From Diaphorobacter caeni (GTDB lineage: Bacteria > Pseudomonadota > Gammaproteobacteria > Burkholderiales > Burkholderiaceae_C): a stretch of 54,089 nt of DNA. Positions within the stretch are counted from its first letter, which is position 1; the number at the start of each line of letters is the position of its first letter. Position numbers and translations under genes: made by a program. The notes under the pieces were generated by a model. It had not been told where the DNA came from, did no database searches, and saw nothing but the letters and a program-made list of their open reading frames with translations. The stretch spans positions 1-54,089 of the forward strand of contig NZ_JADKYZ010000016.1 in the NCBI RefSeq assembly GCF_015354245.1, read 5' to 3'. Shown here piece by piece: positions 26,585 through 36,364 of this stretch.

Positions 26585-29104
26585 TCACCACCCCCTCAAG
26601 GCCTTCAACACGGCCCTAAGCGGTTGCGTCACGCGCCACGACATCGAGTCCTCCATGGATCGAATCCTTGCGTCCAAACGATGCACCTCGTCAAGTGCCC
26701 CCTCCTTCGCCGTCGCCAGCGCACGGTTGAGTTCCTGCATTTCCATGCGCATCTGTACCAACGCCTGCTCCATGCGCCGGTTCCTTTCGTTCAGGTCTGA
26801 GCTGGCCAGTTCCGCCTCAAGGCTTCTGGCATAGCGTTCGGCATCAGCATGGGCGTCGCGCAGGCTCAGTGCATAGCGTTCGGCTTCACTGGCCATCGCT
26901 GTCGTTGCTGCCAGATCGACGTGCAGTTGTTGCACATAGTGATCTGGTTCGTCTGTTAGAGCACCATAGACAATGGGAAACCTCGCGCCGGTCTGCAGGC
27001 TGCGCGTGCGGGCATCCATGCAGCACATGGTAAACGCGCGCCTTGGAGCGGACGACGGGTTGACGCCAGAGCGATGAATCAACCAGTTATGCATCAGCAC
27101 TGCATGGCCTGACGGCACCTCGAGTGCAACGATCTGCTCTGCATGGCAGTGCTCTTGCACCTGATCATGAGTGAGTGTGCTGCCTTGCATGCTCAGCAAA
27201 CCGTTGCGATGCGATCCGCGAATGGCGTCCATGCAACCATTGGCCTGGGTAGCGTCGTCCAACGCAACCCAGATGGTCACCAGAGGGTCGCGATCGAGTT
27301 GCCAAACCGTACCACCATCCTGGTGCCATGGCAGGTTCGTACCCAGCCCCGCAGGCTTGTTCATGATCATTGCGCGAAAGATCGATACCGGTGAGTGCGC
27401 TCCATACATCCGGGCACAGATCTCGCGAAACACGGGCCGATCGATCAGTTGCGCAAACCGGTCGTCGTTCTCCAGCCCCTGAATCTTGCGATACAAGAGC
27501 GATCCTTCCTCGAACCGGGCAACAGCGTCGGGCAAGGCGTCGTACTCACCTCCGGTATCACGCTGCATCTGAATGTGGGGATTGTCCAGCTCGCCCAGCG
27601 CCAGCGTATCCGCTCTCTGTTGCAATGCTTTGACCTCGTCTGCACTCAACACCTGCCCTAGGTAGAGATACCCGTCGCGCTCAAACTGCTGCCAATCGAT
27701 TTCGCTCACCATTTTGCTCCTCCCTTCTTCGCTGTTCACGTGCCGCCGTGTTTGCGCCAGTGGTCGCGCGTCCGTCTTTACCGGCGCTGTCGAATCGAGC
27801 ATGGATGCTGCAATTCCACTCCATCTGGCCGGTACAGGCGGCTCGACCGGCATGCCCGTGCAAAACATTCTCGCCAACGCTTCCCGTCGAAGCGACTCGT
27901 CGCGCTCAAGGCTCGGGCGTTGCAGCGCAATATGGGCACTCCGCGCCTCACGTTGCGCCCACTGGTGCATCAGGCGCGTGATCAGATGCCCATGCAGCAC
28001 CGAACTCAAATCCAAGACATCCCCAGCGCAGTCCATGTGCAGCAGCGCACCCTGCAGTTTCGTCCGGGTGTAGTCGTCAACGCATACCCCCACGCAAGGC
28101 ACATCTGCCGCCAGGGCAAATACCAGTGGGTGATATCTGGAACTCACCACCAGTCTTGCCTGCGCGGTCATCCGTGCGATCTGCGCAGCGGGCAGCACCG
28201 GCAATACATGCATGACGACCTTTCGCAAGCACGCGGCCAGTGCCTTGCCCATATCTTCATCACTCCAGCGTGCTCCAGCCTTTGGCGCCGCACGCGCATG
28301 CGAGATGAAAACCAGTTCGCATCCCGCATGCAACGCAAATGCTTCAAGCTGGCGAGCCAGCGACTCGATCACGGGATCGCCCTCAGCGGGATCGCACAGC
28401 GGATGAAATGTCACTCCTATCCACGGAGACTGGATGGGAAACGAGAGCGGCCATGACAGCCCTGCTCCTGAGCCCGGATCTGCTCGCCCCAATGCATGGG
28501 CATCGTCGATTTGGAAACTCATGCGACGAGGATCTGCACCCAAGGTCAGCGCCCGTTGATAGCTGGGATATTCCCGAACACCGATCCACGATGCGGCCCG
28601 CAACATCTCGGACACCATCTCCCGATGGCGGTCATTCAACTCCGGACCGATGGTCTGGCCCAATATCACCACGGAGGCACCAATTTTCACGGCGCGCCGA
28701 CACAGCGCCAGACGCTCGTAGATGCAGGCTGGCCAAGCGTCGCGCAAGTTTCCCCCACCGGAGATGAGCAGACCATCCGACGCATCGGCCAATGCGCCAA
28801 ACGCCTTCGGCGCGCGACTCGTCCAATGTGGACGTGAGACTTGATCAAGCAGCGCCTCACGTTCGATTTCGGTGGCGCAATCATCGAATCCCAGCCGGGC
28901 AAATGCCTGAACACCATAGCTGAGCGATGTGAATTCAGGATCTGCGGAGATGACATGCAATTGAGAGCCGGGGGCGACGGATCGCAGCAACCGTAGATTG
29001 GACTCCAGCATGGCCTCGTCACCCGCGTGAAAGTTGGCTGCACCACCGATATCACCCACCAGCGTCCAGCGCCGGATGTTGCTGACCTTCGCCTTGATGC
29101 TCAC
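26585..29104 (-). CDS. Polysaccharide pyruvyl transferase / phytanoyl-CoA dioxygenase-like fusion with C-terminal coiled coil
   Basis: A continuous 839-residue frame. Residues about 10-400 match polysaccharide pyruvyl transferases (GGAANFHAGDEAML; GQTIGPELNDRHREM; SSRYHPLVFALAADVP), which add pyruvate ketals to sugars. Residues about 465-720 are a PhyH-type Fe(II)/2-oxoglutarate oxygenase with H594-Q-D596, distal His677 and a nearby arginine pair (688-689) for 2-oxoglutarate. Residues about 725-839 are a coiled coil ending SWRVTQPLRAV, a motif common at the ends of large glycan-assembly proteins. The start is GTG, preceded by GGAGG and overlapping the glycosyltransferase stop (GTGA). An internal GGGAGGAG ribosome binding site before Met465 may also produce the oxygenase part alone. 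The glycan substrate is unknown. Confidence 0.85.
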   Translation of the reverse strand: MSIKAKVSNIRRWTLVGDIGGAANFHAGDEAMLESNLRLLRSVAPGSQLHVISADPEFTSLSYGVQAFARLGFDDCATEIEREALLDQVSRPHWTSRAPKAFGALADASDGLLISGGGNLRDAWPACIYERLALCRRAVKIGASVVILGQTIGPELNDRHREMVSEMLRAASWIGVREYPSYQRALTLGADPRRMSFQIDDAHALGRADPGSGAGLSWPLSFPIQSPWIGVTFHPLCDPAEGDPVIESLARQLEAFALHAGCELVFISHARAAPKAGARWSDEDMGKALAACLRKVVMHVLPVLPAAQIARMTAQARLVVSSRYHPLVFALAADVPCVGVCVDDYTRTKLQGALLHMDCAGDVLDLSSVLHGHLITRLMHQWAQREARSAHIALQRPSLERDESLRREALARMFCTGMPVEPPVPARWSGIAASMLDSTAPVKTDARPLAQTRRHVNSEEGRSKMVSEIDWQQFERDGYLYLGQVLSADEVKALQQRADTLALGELDNPHIQMQRDTGGEYDALPDAVARFEEGSLLYRKIQGLENDDRFAQLIDRPVFREICARMYGAHSPVSIFRAMIMNKPAGLGTNLPWHQDGGTVWQLDRDPLVTIWVALDDATQANGCMDAIRGSHRNGLLSMQGSTLTHDQVQEHCHAEQIVALEVPSGHAVLMHNWLIHRSGVNPSSAPRRAFTMCCMDARTRSLQTGARFPIVYGALTDEPDHYVQQLHVDLAATTAMASEAERYALSLRDAHADAERYARSLEAELASSDLNERNRRMEQALVQMRMEMQELNRALATAKEGALDEVHRLDARIRSMEDSMSWRVTQPLRAVLKALRGW
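27717..27724 (-). promoter_or_regulatory. Internal Shine-Dalgarno at the domain boundary
   Basis: On the minus strand GGGAGGAG lies four bases before an in-frame ATG (27710-27712, Met465). This is exactly where the dioxygenase-like domain begins with MVSEIDWQQFERDGYLYLG. The preceding residues (about 425-464) look like a poorly structured linker. The site could allow separate translation of the oxygenase, or record a former two-gene arrangement whose stop codon was lost. Confidence 0.55.
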
Positions 29105-31518
29105 GCCGTCGCCTCCACCGAGTTGCTTTTTCCCAGTTGAAGCGAGACGAGACGCTCGCGCAAGCGCGCAGCGCAGACGTCTGTACCGAAGCTGCTTTCC
29201 AGCATTGCGCGAGCGGTCTCGGCACGCCGTGCGGCTTCTTCACGCTGTTGAAAGACCTGACGCATCTGCCATGCGGCATGGCAGATGTCAGGCTCCGCCC
29301 ACACCTGGCCTTCGTGAAAGGGGTAGTGGCCATCGGGCACCGGAACCAGCGCGCAATCCACGGGCCAACCCGTGTGCTTCGTCACCAGTTCGGTGGTGGC
29401 GGAATAGTCGGTGGCAATGACCGGCTTGCCGAGCTGCATGGCCTCCGCCACCAACAGCCCCAGCCCTTCCGCCCGATGCAGCGACACGACCGCATCGCTG
29501 CAGGCGATCAGTTGGAGGTTTTCCTGGCGGTTCAAAGTGCGCTCCATCAGGATCATGTCCGAGTCGCTGCACAGTGCTTCGCGCAACGCGTTGCCCTTTT
29601 CCTCATGGATGTCCGAGTGCAGCGTCTTGATGACGAGCGCCACTTTGGGGCGATCATCGCCGCAACGAAAGGCACGGCGAAACGCGCGGATGATCGCCAT
29701 CGGATTCTTACGCTCCACATACGACAGAAAATCGAATGAGAAGTAGAACAGGAATACGTCGTCCGGCAATCCGAAACGGGAGCGCTCTGCCGCTGGCGGA
29801 ACATCGAACGTCAGAGGCAAAGGCATGTGCAGCACGGGCTTGTCGAGCTTGTGCGCCAGCATGGTCTGCACGTATCGCGTTGGAGCCCACACTTCATTCA
29901 CTACGTCGAATGCCTTGAGCCAAGGCTCAGGAAACTGCTCAAGCTCCCAAAATGGCACGACAGCCTTCCAGGCATCTGCACGTACCGACGAGGACACGAA
30001 CTCAGCCACTTCAGGCAACTGGTCGGCATTCACCTGGAAAATCTGAATGGGTGCCTGACTTTTCGAGACCAGCGGGGCTCCGGGCGCCTGATCCACTTGA
30101 GCAGACAATGTGTTCAGACGAACAGGCAGGCCGTTGGCCCGCACTCCTGCGTGGCTTAGCGTGCGCAGCATTTTCCGTCCAGCCTCGGCCACACCCGTTG
30201 CCAACTCAAGGTACCCAATCACCGTCACTTCTGGTGTCCCGGAGCTGTGATTGTCATGTTCGCCCTTCAGACTCGCTCGCGAGTCCCAGGCAAACTTTCG
30301 CATCCCGGCGCGCCGCGAGACAGGTTCCACCAAACGGCTGTCCAGAAGCAAGTCGCGTGCGTGGCGCATGTACCACTGCAGATATCCCTCGACTCCTTGC
30401 TGCGTCGCGAGGTGAAATTGGGACTGCAGCCAATGTTCGCGCTGATGCACATAGGCCATTAACTGGGTCACGTAACCGGAGCGCCCCATCGCTGCATGCG
30501 TGCTGGGTAAGTGCAGGTATTCCTCATAGCATTCAAACGGATCACCACCGGACCAGCACACATGTCGCTCACGGAACATGCGGCGCACCAAGTCGGGAAT
30601 CAACGTGCCTGAGGCGAAACGGCCATAGGCATAGGTGGCTCTGGGCACCTGGCCATGCCCGTTGTCCAGCACCTGTTGGGCATACTCGCCCATCAAGGTA
30701 CTGAGCGACTCTGGAATCTCCTCGTCGCAAAACGCTTCTGTGTGTTTGGACAATCGCCGCGGATTCGCGGGATCAATGCCGCTGAAGTGGAAAAAGCGCA
30801 GCGGCGCACTGTCGACCAGCCATGTCTTGCCATCGCGCCCCAAGGTGCGCTGATGCAAGTTCCAATAGGCCACGTTGTAGCCCGTATCGCGCAGGATGCA
30901 TGCACGGTCTGCAAAACCGGGAACGAGATCCATGAACTTCTGGTCCACGAAAATGCCACGTGCGGGCTCGTTCACGCAATGGTGCTCAAGACGCCTGCCC
31001 CACCAGCGCAGAATGTTCTGAGCCTCCTCGCCAGCACCGACCCCGAGAAAACCAAGGTTGTAGACGCCCGCGAGCATGATGCCCACATCGTCGGGAAAGA
31101 CGTCACGCTCGGCAGGTTTCGTCAGATGGGGAGTAAGAACAAACGAGGCGCCTTCATCCAGCAGCCGAAATACGGACTCGAGCGGTGCAAATACTTCAAT
31201 GTCCGGGTCGAGATAAACGACGTGTTCATGTCCGCGTGCGAGCAGATGACGGAACATGAACGGCTTGACCGCCGTGTTGAACTCCAGCACGTCGTAGCGA
31301 AAGGCGAACTCACGAAAACTGGGAATCGCCAGCGCATCGGCTGTGACCACCTCGCAAAATTCGGGGTAAAAGTCAGCATCCGCCAACTTTTCGTCCGCAA
31401 GGCACAGATAGATGGCGGCCTCGGGATGATGACGGCGTGCGCTCTCCAGCAACACCCTCGCCATCGGAACGTAGTTGTTCGAGCAGATCGTGAAGATCGC
31501 GCGGTTTTGAGTAACCAT
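29101..31518 (-). CDS. Two-domain glycosyltransferase (GT-A domain plus GT4-type GT-B domain)
   Basis: An 805-residue cytoplasmic protein. The N-terminal third is a GT-A glycosyltransferase-like domain with a DxD-type metal motif in VVYLDPDIEVF (Asp104-Asp106) and WWGRRLEHHCVNEPARGIFVDQKF near 190-215. From about residue 428 (PEVTVIGYLE) a GT4-type GT-B domain follows. Its nucleotide-sugar site is HRAEGLGLLVAEAM, then GKPVIATDYS near 680-705. Two different folds on one chain suggest successive sugar additions. The gene is 157 nt downstream of holA and overlaps the pyruvyl-transferase gene by 4 nt. It is less GC-rich than the flanking housekeeping genes. The end product is probably a surface glycan, but no polymerase or exporter is nearby. 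Confidence 0.85.
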   Translation of the reverse strand: MVTQNRAIFTICSNNYVPMARVLLESARRHHPEAAIYLCLADEKLADADFYPEFCEVVTADALAIPSFREFAFRYDVLEFNTAVKPFMFRHLLARGHEHVVYLDPDIEVFAPLESVFRLLDEGASFVLTPHLTKPAERDVFPDDVGIMLAGVYNLGFLGVGAGEEAQNILRWWGRRLEHHCVNEPARGIFVDQKFMDLVPGFADRACILRDTGYNVAYWNLHQRTLGRDGKTWLVDSAPLRFFHFSGIDPANPRRLSKHTEAFCDEEIPESLSTLMGEYAQQVLDNGHGQVPRATYAYGRFASGTLIPDLVRRMFRERHVCWSGGDPFECYEEYLHLPSTHAAMGRSGYVTQLMAYVHQREHWLQSQFHLATQQGVEGYLQWYMRHARDLLLDSRLVEPVSRRAGMRKFAWDSRASLKGEHDNHSSGTPEVTVIGYLELATGVAEAGRKMLRTLSHAGVRANGLPVRLNTLSAQVDQAPGAPLVSKSQAPIQIFQVNADQLPEVAEFVSSSVRADAWKAVVPFWELEQFPEPWLKAFDVVNEVWAPTRYVQTMLAHKLDKPVLHMPLPLTFDVPPAAERSRFGLPDDVFLFYFSFDFLSYVERKNPMAIIRAFRRAFRCGDDRPKVALVIKTLHSDIHEEKGNALREALCSDSDMILMERTLNRQENLQLIACSDAVVSLHRAEGLGLLVAEAMQLGKPVIATDYSATTELVTKHTGWPVDCALVPVPDGHYPFHEGQVWAEPDICHAAWQMRQVFQQREEAARRAETARAMLESSFGTDVCAARLRERLVSLQLGKSNSVEATA

Positions 31519-31674
31519 TCAACGCCTTGTGCAGAATGCACCGTAAATTCAGCTCTGACCGCAACCCCTCGCGTCATGACATCTGTTCTTCGGTGATCCC
31601 ACGATCATGTATCAATGTCAACAATGCAGGATTGTCTTTATCAATCTACCTTTCCAATGGAGGGGCACAGAGGC
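31519..31674 (-). promoter_or_regulatory. AT-rich upstream region of the glycan genes
   Basis: A 156-nt gap between the holA stop and the glycosyltransferase start, clearly more AT-rich than the surroundings. It contains TTGACA on the minus strand (plus 31617-31622) and a small perfect inverted repeat ACAAT-N5-ATTGT (31621-31635), but no -10 element at correct spacing. It is a likely site for an independent, regulated promoter. No terminator for holA is evident. Confidence 0.3.
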
Positions 31675-32727
31675 TTAACGTCCCGCGCACGTCTTGCACA
31701 ACTGCAGCGCCAACCGCTGCAGCGCCAGCCACCCGTCCGCTGGCCAGTCCGGTTGCTTCAGGCCCTTGACGATGCCGTCCACGATGTGGGCGGACTGCAG
31801 CAATCGTGACAGGGCAGCGTCGCCGACGCTCGGCAGTACGCGTTCGAACAGGCGCTCCTTCGGCCCCCAGACGCGGTTTTCGCGCAGGGCCATGGGCAAG
31901 GGCTTGCCTGCGTTCATGGCGTCTTTCACGCGCTTCAAAGAGCGGATGTCTTCGGCCAGCGCCCAGTGGACCAGCACCTCGGCCTCGCCTTCGGCCTGCA
32001 GGCCGTCCATCATGCGCTGCATGCGGGCGACGTTGCCGGAGAGCACGGCTTCGGAGAGTTTGAAGACGTCGTAGCGGGCGACGTTGAGCACCGCCTGTTC
32101 GACCTGCGACCAGGTGAGTTCGCCCTGCGGATAGAGCAGCGCGAGCTTCTGGATTTCCTGGTGCGCGGCGAGCAGGTTGCCTTCGACGCGGTCGGCAAAG
32201 AAGGCGAGCGTGCGCTGGCCCTCTTCGCCGGGCACGACGCGCTGGCTCTGGGCCGCGAGTCGCTGTGCTATCCATTGCGGGAGCATGCCGCGTTCGACGG
32301 GGTCGATCTGGATGCTGATGCCTGCGGAGTCAAGCGCGCTGAACCAGGCGCCGGTTTTGGTGGCCTTGTCGAGGCGCGGCAGCATCACGATGGTGAGGGT
32401 GCTGTCGCTGGATGCGGCATCTCGCGCGATCTGCTGCAGGGCCGCTCCGCCGTCCTTGCCGGGCTTGCCGCTGGGGATGCGGATTTCGATGATCTGCTTG
32501 TCGGCGAACAGCGAGAGCGATCCGCCCGCCGCGAGCACGCCGCTCCAGTCGAAATGCGCACCCTGCACGGTGAAGCTGCTGCGCTCGGTGTAGCCCGATT
32601 CGCGCGCGACGGCGCGGATGGCGTCCACCGCCTCCTGCTGCAGCAACGGCTCGTCGCCATGCAGCACGTAGAGCGGCTTCACGCTTTTTTGAAGATGCCC
32701 AGCCAGCTGGTTCAGTGCCACTTGCAT
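31675..32727 (-). CDS. holA: DNA polymerase III subunit delta
   Basis: Clamp-loader delta subunit, which opens the beta sliding clamp. The 350 residues match HolA length. The start MQVALNQLAGHLQKSVKPLYVLHGDEPLLQQEAVDAIR is the canonical family N-terminus, with the GDEPLL motif. The AAA+ wrench domain and C-terminal collar follow. It lies 4 nt after lptE and forms the usual leuS-lptE-holA series. The expected next gene, proA, is not adjacent. The glycan cassette follows instead. Confidence 0.95.
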   Translation of the reverse strand: MQVALNQLAGHLQKSVKPLYVLHGDEPLLQQEAVDAIRAVARESGYTERSSFTVQGAHFDWSGVLAAGGSLSLFADKQIIEIRIPSGKPGKDGGAALQQIARDAASSDSTLTIVMLPRLDKATKTGAWFSALDSAGISIQIDPVERGMLPQWIAQRLAAQSQRVVPGEEGQRTLAFFADRVEGNLLAAHQEIQKLALLYPQGELTWSQVEQAVLNVARYDVFKLSEAVLSGNVARMQRMMDGLQAEGEAEVLVHWALAEDIRSLKRVKDAMNAGKPLPMALRENRVWGPKERLFERVLPSVGDAALSRLLQSAHIVDGIVKGLKQPDWPADGWLALQRLALQLCKTCAGR

Positions 32728-32731
32728 GCGA

Positions 32732-33241
32732 TCAGGTCACCGGCACCAGTTTGGCCTTGGCGAGGCGTCGCATGAGCTGCTGCACCAGATCGGTCTGCAT
32801 GTTCTTGAACAGCATGGCCTCTTCGCCTTCCTTGGACAGCGCGATCGATTCGTTGTAGCTCACGTCGCGTTGCTGCAGCAGTTCGGTGCTGGGAATGAAC
32901 TCCTCGCCGTTCGGTCCGGTCAGCGAGAAGTGCATGCGCAGGCGCAGTTGCAGCTCGCGCACCTGACCCGATGCGTTCAGGCCGACAACGATGCGGTCGC
33001 GGTTTTCCGAGAGGATGTTGCAGATCGCCTCGGCCTGCGCGATGTCGGCGATGTCGGTGATCACCTTGACGTCGCCGCCCGCGCCCTTCAGGGTGCGCAC
33101 CAGCTCGCGCGCGAGCTGCGAGCCGGGCGGTGCCTTCACATAGATGGACTTGAACTGGAAGTCCGGCGCGCCACGCAGGCGAAAACCGCAAGCTGCGAGC
33201 GGCGCTGCAGCGAGCAATGCGAGAACGGTGCGTTTTTGCAT
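32732..33241 (-). CDS. lptE: LPS-assembly lipoprotein LptE
   Basis: Outer-membrane lipoprotein that plugs the LptD barrel during lipopolysaccharide insertion. The 169 residues carry a lipoprotein signal with lipobox LAAC at Cys18, followed by GFRLRGAPDFQFKSIYV, a typical LptE start. The C-terminal helix MLFKNMQTDLVQQLMRRLA is also typical. It lies between leuS and holA on one transcript. Confidence 0.93.
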   Translation of the reverse strand: MQKRTVLALLAAAPLAACGFRLRGAPDFQFKSIYVKAPPGSQLARELVRTLKGAGGDVKVITDIADIAQAEAICNILSENRDRIVVGLNASGQVRELQLRLRMHFSLTGPNGEEFIPSTELLQQRDVSYNESIALSKEGEEAMLFKNMQTDLVQQLMRRLAKAKLVPVT

Positions 33242-33289
33242 GATGCGTTGTTTCCCCTGCGTTTGCCTACGCTTGCCTTCGAGCCGGAC

Positions 33290-35962
33290 TCAGACCACCA
33301 CGTTGACCAGGCGACCCGGCACAACGATGATCTTCTTCGGAGCCTTGCCTTCGGCGAACTTCTGGTATTCCTCGTTCGCGAGCGCAGCGGCTTCGATGGC
33401 GGCCTTGTCGGCCTTGGCGTCGACGCGGATCGAGCCGCGCAGCTTGCCGTTCACCTGCAGCATGAGTTCGATCTCGTCCTGCACCAGCGCCTGCGGATCG
33501 ACTTCCGGCCAGGCGGTATCGAGCAGTTCACCCTGCGCCTTGGCGAAGCCCAGTTCGGTCCACAGCACGTGGCCCAGATGCGGCGTTGCGGGATACAGCG
33601 CGCGGGTCAGAATGCCGAAGCATTCGACCACGGCTTCGCGACCGCCTTCGGTGTCGAGGGCCTTGAAGTCTTCGAGCGCGTTGATCATCTTCATCGCACC
33701 GGAAACCACCGTGTTGTACTGCATGCGCTGGTAGTCGTAGTCCACCTGCTTGAGCACGGTGTGCACTTCCAGGCGCAGCGCCTTGGCTTCCTTGCCGAAA
33801 GCGACGCCCGCCACGCCGTTCTTGGCCGTGGCCTTGGCGCGTGCGGCGTCGAACTCCGGTGCCGAGAGCTTGGCGCCGAAGTTGTAGACGCGGCGCAGGA
33901 AACGGTAGCTGCCTTCCACGGCGAACTCGTTCCACTCCAGCGTCAGCTCGGGCGGCGCGGTGAACATGGTGTACAGGCGCGCGGTATCGGCACCGTACTT
34001 CTCGATCAGGTCCTGCGGATCGACGCCGTTGTTCTTGGACTTGGACATGGTCGTCATCTCATAGTCGAGCGCCGAGCCGTCGCTCTTGAGCGTGCCGCCG
34101 ATGACCACGTCGTTCTCGTTCTTGATGACGTTGACTTCGCTTTCCCAGAAGTACTGCTTGCCGCCGTTGGCCGTGCGCTGCGAGAACGCACCGCGCAGCA
34201 CCATGCCCTGCGTGAGCAGCTTGGTGAAGGGCTCATCGACCTTCACGAGGCCCATGTCGCGCATCACCTTGGTCCAGAAACGGGCGTAGAGCAGGTGAAG
34301 AATCGCGTGTTCGATGCCTCCGATGTACTGGTCCATGGGCATCCAGTAGTCCGCGCCATCCGCCACCATCTTCTCGCTGTTCTTCGCGTCGCAATAGCGC
34401 ATGAAGTACCACGAGCTGTCCACGAACGTGTCCATCGTGTCGGTCTCGCGGCGTGCGGGCTTGCCGCAGCAGGGGCAGACCACGCCGGCGTGGAACGCTT
34501 CGCTCTTGATGAGCGGATTGCCGGAGCCATCGGGCACGAGGTCCTGCGGCAGAACGACCGGCAGGTCCTTTTCAGGCACGGGCTGCGCGCCGCAGTCTTC
34601 GCAGTGGATGATCGGGATCGGTGTGCCCCAGTAGCGCTGACGGCTGATGCCCCAGTCGCGCAGACGCCAGGTGGTCTTGAGTTCGCCAAGACCCTTGGAT
34701 TCGAGCAGCTTGGCGACGGCGGCGACCGCGTCCTTGTGGCTCATGCCGTCGAATTCGCCCGAGTGGATGGTGACGCCGCGCTCCTTGTCGCCGTACCAGT
34801 CGTGCCATTGCGTGGCATCGTAGGTCTGGCCTTCCACGGCCACCACCTGCTGGATGGGCAGCTGGTACTTGAGCGCGAACGCGAAGTCGCGCTCGTCATG
34901 TGCGGGAACGCCCATGACCGCGCCGTCGCCGTAGCTCATCAGCACGTAGTTGCCGATCCACACTTCGACCTGCTTGCCGGTGATCGGGTGCGTGACGAAC
35001 AGACCCGTCGGCAGGCCTTCCTTTTCCTTGACGGCGAGCTCGGCTTCGGTCGTGCCGCCCTTCTTGCATTCCTCGATGAACGCGGCGATCTTGGCATTGC
35101 CCTGTGCGGCCTGCGTGGCCAGCGGATGCTCGGGCGCCACCGCACAGAAGGTCACTCCCATGATGGTGTCCGCACGCGTGGTGAACACGTACATCTTGCC
35201 GTCCTGGATGAGGTTGCCCTGCGCATCCTTGATGTCATGCGTGAACGCGAAGCGCACGCCGGCCGACTTGCCGATCCAGTTTTCCTGCATCAGGCGAACC
35301 TTGTCGGGCCAGCCGGTGAGCGTGGCCTTTTCGTTGCCGATCTGCACGTGGTCCAGCAGCTCCTGCGCGTACTGGGTGATGGCCAGGTAGTAGCCCGGAA
35401 TCTCGCGCTTTTCGACGAGCGCGCCGGTGCGCCAGCCACGGCCGTCGATCACCTGTTCGTTGGCCAGCACGGTCTGGTCCACCGGGTCCCAGTTCACGAT
35501 CTGGGTCTTGCGGTAGGCGACGCCCTTCTCCAGCATCTTGAGGAAAAGCCACTGGTTCCACTTGTAGTAATCAGGATCGCAGGTGGCGACTTCGCGGCTC
35601 CAGTCGATGGCAAGGCCCATGGCCTGCATCTGCTTTTTCATGTACGCGATGTTTTCGTACGTCCACTTGGCAGGCGGCACCTTGTTCTTGAGCGCGGCGT
35701 TCTCCGCTGGCAGGCCGAAGGCGTCCCAGCCCATGGGCATCAACACGTTGAAGCCCTTCATGCGCAGCTGGCGCGTGAGCATGTCGTTGATGGTGTAGTT
35801 GCGCACGTGGCCCATGTGCAGCTTGCCGCTGGGGTAGGGCAACATCGAGCAGGCGTAGTACTTGGGCTTGTTCGCGTCTTCCGTCACGCGGTAGGCGTCG
35901 GCGGCGGTCCAGTGGCTCTGCGCTGCGCGCTCCACTTCGGAATGGTTGTATTTGTCTTGCAT
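33290..35962 (-). CDS. leuS: Leucyl-tRNA synthetase
   Basis: Class I aminoacyl-tRNA synthetase charging leucine. The start [18 protein letters not shown] gives 890 residues, close to family length. A reading that adds 106 upstream residues lacks family similarity and is rejected. HIGH-type motif HMGH is at 49-52 and the KMSKS-type motif MSKSK at 639-643. The CP1 editing domain lies between them, with a zinc-type cluster CEDCG and CPCCGKPA in the central region. It leads the leuS-lptE-holA operon and is divergent from the MscS-type channel. Confidence 0.97.
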   Translation of the reverse strand: MQDKYNHSEVERAAQSHWTAADAYRVTEDANKPKYYACSMLPYPSGKLHMGHVRNYTINDMLTRQLRMKGFNVLMPMGWDAFGLPAENAALKNKVPPAKWTYENIAYMKKQMQAMGLAIDWSREVATCDPDYYKWNQWLFLKMLEKGVAYRKTQIVNWDPVDQTVLANEQVIDGRGWRTGALVEKREIPGYYLAITQYAQELLDHVQIGNEKATLTGWPDKVRLMQENWIGKSAGVRFAFTHDIKDAQGNLIQDGKMYVFTTRADTIMGVTFCAVAPEHPLATQAAQGNAKIAAFIEECKKGGTTEAELAVKEKEGLPTGLFVTHPITGKQVEVWIGNYVLMSYGDGAVMGVPAHDERDFAFALKYQLPIQQVVAVEGQTYDATQWHDWYGDKERGVTIHSGEFDGMSHKDAVAAVAKLLESKGLGELKTTWRLRDWGISRQRYWGTPIPIIHCEDCGAQPVPEKDLPVVLPQDLVPDGSGNPLIKSEAFHAGVVCPCCGKPARRETDTMDTFVDSSWYFMRYCDAKNSEKMVADGADYWMPMDQYIGGIEHAILHLLYARFWTKVMRDMGLVKVDEPFTKLLTQGMVLRGAFSQRTANGGKQYFWESEVNVIKNENDVVIGGTLKSDGSALDYEMTTMSKSKNNGVDPQDLIEKYGADTARLYTMFTAPPELTLEWNEFAVEGSYRFLRRVYNFGAKLSAPEFDAARAKATAKNGVAGVAFGKEAKALRLEVHTVLKQVDYDYQRMQYNTVVSGAMKMINALEDFKALDTEGGREAVVECFGILTRALYPATPHLGHVLWTELGFAKAQGELLDTAWPEVDPQALVQDEIELMLQVNGKLRGSIRVDAKADKAAIEAAALANEEYQKFAEGKAPKKIIVVPGRLVNVVV

Positions 35963-36364
35963 GGAAACTCGAATGGGAAGGAATGCGGCCGCCACACCCT
36001 GCGCGATCAAACCAGCCTTTCGGGAAATCATCCCGAAGGCAAACGGGGTCAACGCGAGCCGAATGGTGGAAGATTGTAGGCGTTTGTCCTGATCCCCGGT
36101 TGGTGGCTCCGATAACGGGGGCCCGTCGCGCGCGGGCGCGCGCCCATGGCACGCTGATCTCCCCGCCGGCATGCAAGGTAAACGCAGGGCATGAGAAAAT
36201 CGAGGAACCTTCCAGGCGCCTTCGGCGTCTGACATTGAAGCCATTGCTCTCAATTTGATAGAGCCAGCGGAATCACCCACGCGTCTGCGGTCCGCTTTTG
36301 CCCGATGATCCGCTGCCGGATCGCCCCTTTTTTCACCCCAACCTCACCGAAGGAGCGTGAACCT
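35963..36364. other. 402-bp divergent intergenic region leuS / mechanosensitive channel
   Basis: No gene I can support. A minus-strand TACAAT (36073-36078) is a candidate leuS -10 without a clear -35, implying a leader of about 100 nt. Within that leader an inverted repeat lies at about 36018-36038, with TTCGGGA and TCCCGAA around a short loop, and could form an RNA hairpin. Positions 36118-36152 are an almost pure G/C run of alternating GC. The plus-strand channel gene has AAGGAG at 36350-36355. Confidence 0.4.

Noticed and set aside
26828-26884. Repeated GCATAGCGTTCGGC as a mobile or CRISPR-like repeat
   Set aside because: Only two copies, in frame, encoding heptad-like AERYAxSL units of the coiled coil.
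32726-36079. Plus-strand open frame of 1117 codons opposite lptE and leuS
   Set aside because: Antisense shadow, His- and Arg-rich with no recognisable fold. leuS motifs are intact on the minus strand.
36305-36364. ATG at 36305 as the channel start
   Set aside because: It lacks a ribosome binding site and adds a proline-rich tail unlike the family. GTG at 36365 follows AAGGAG at good spacing.
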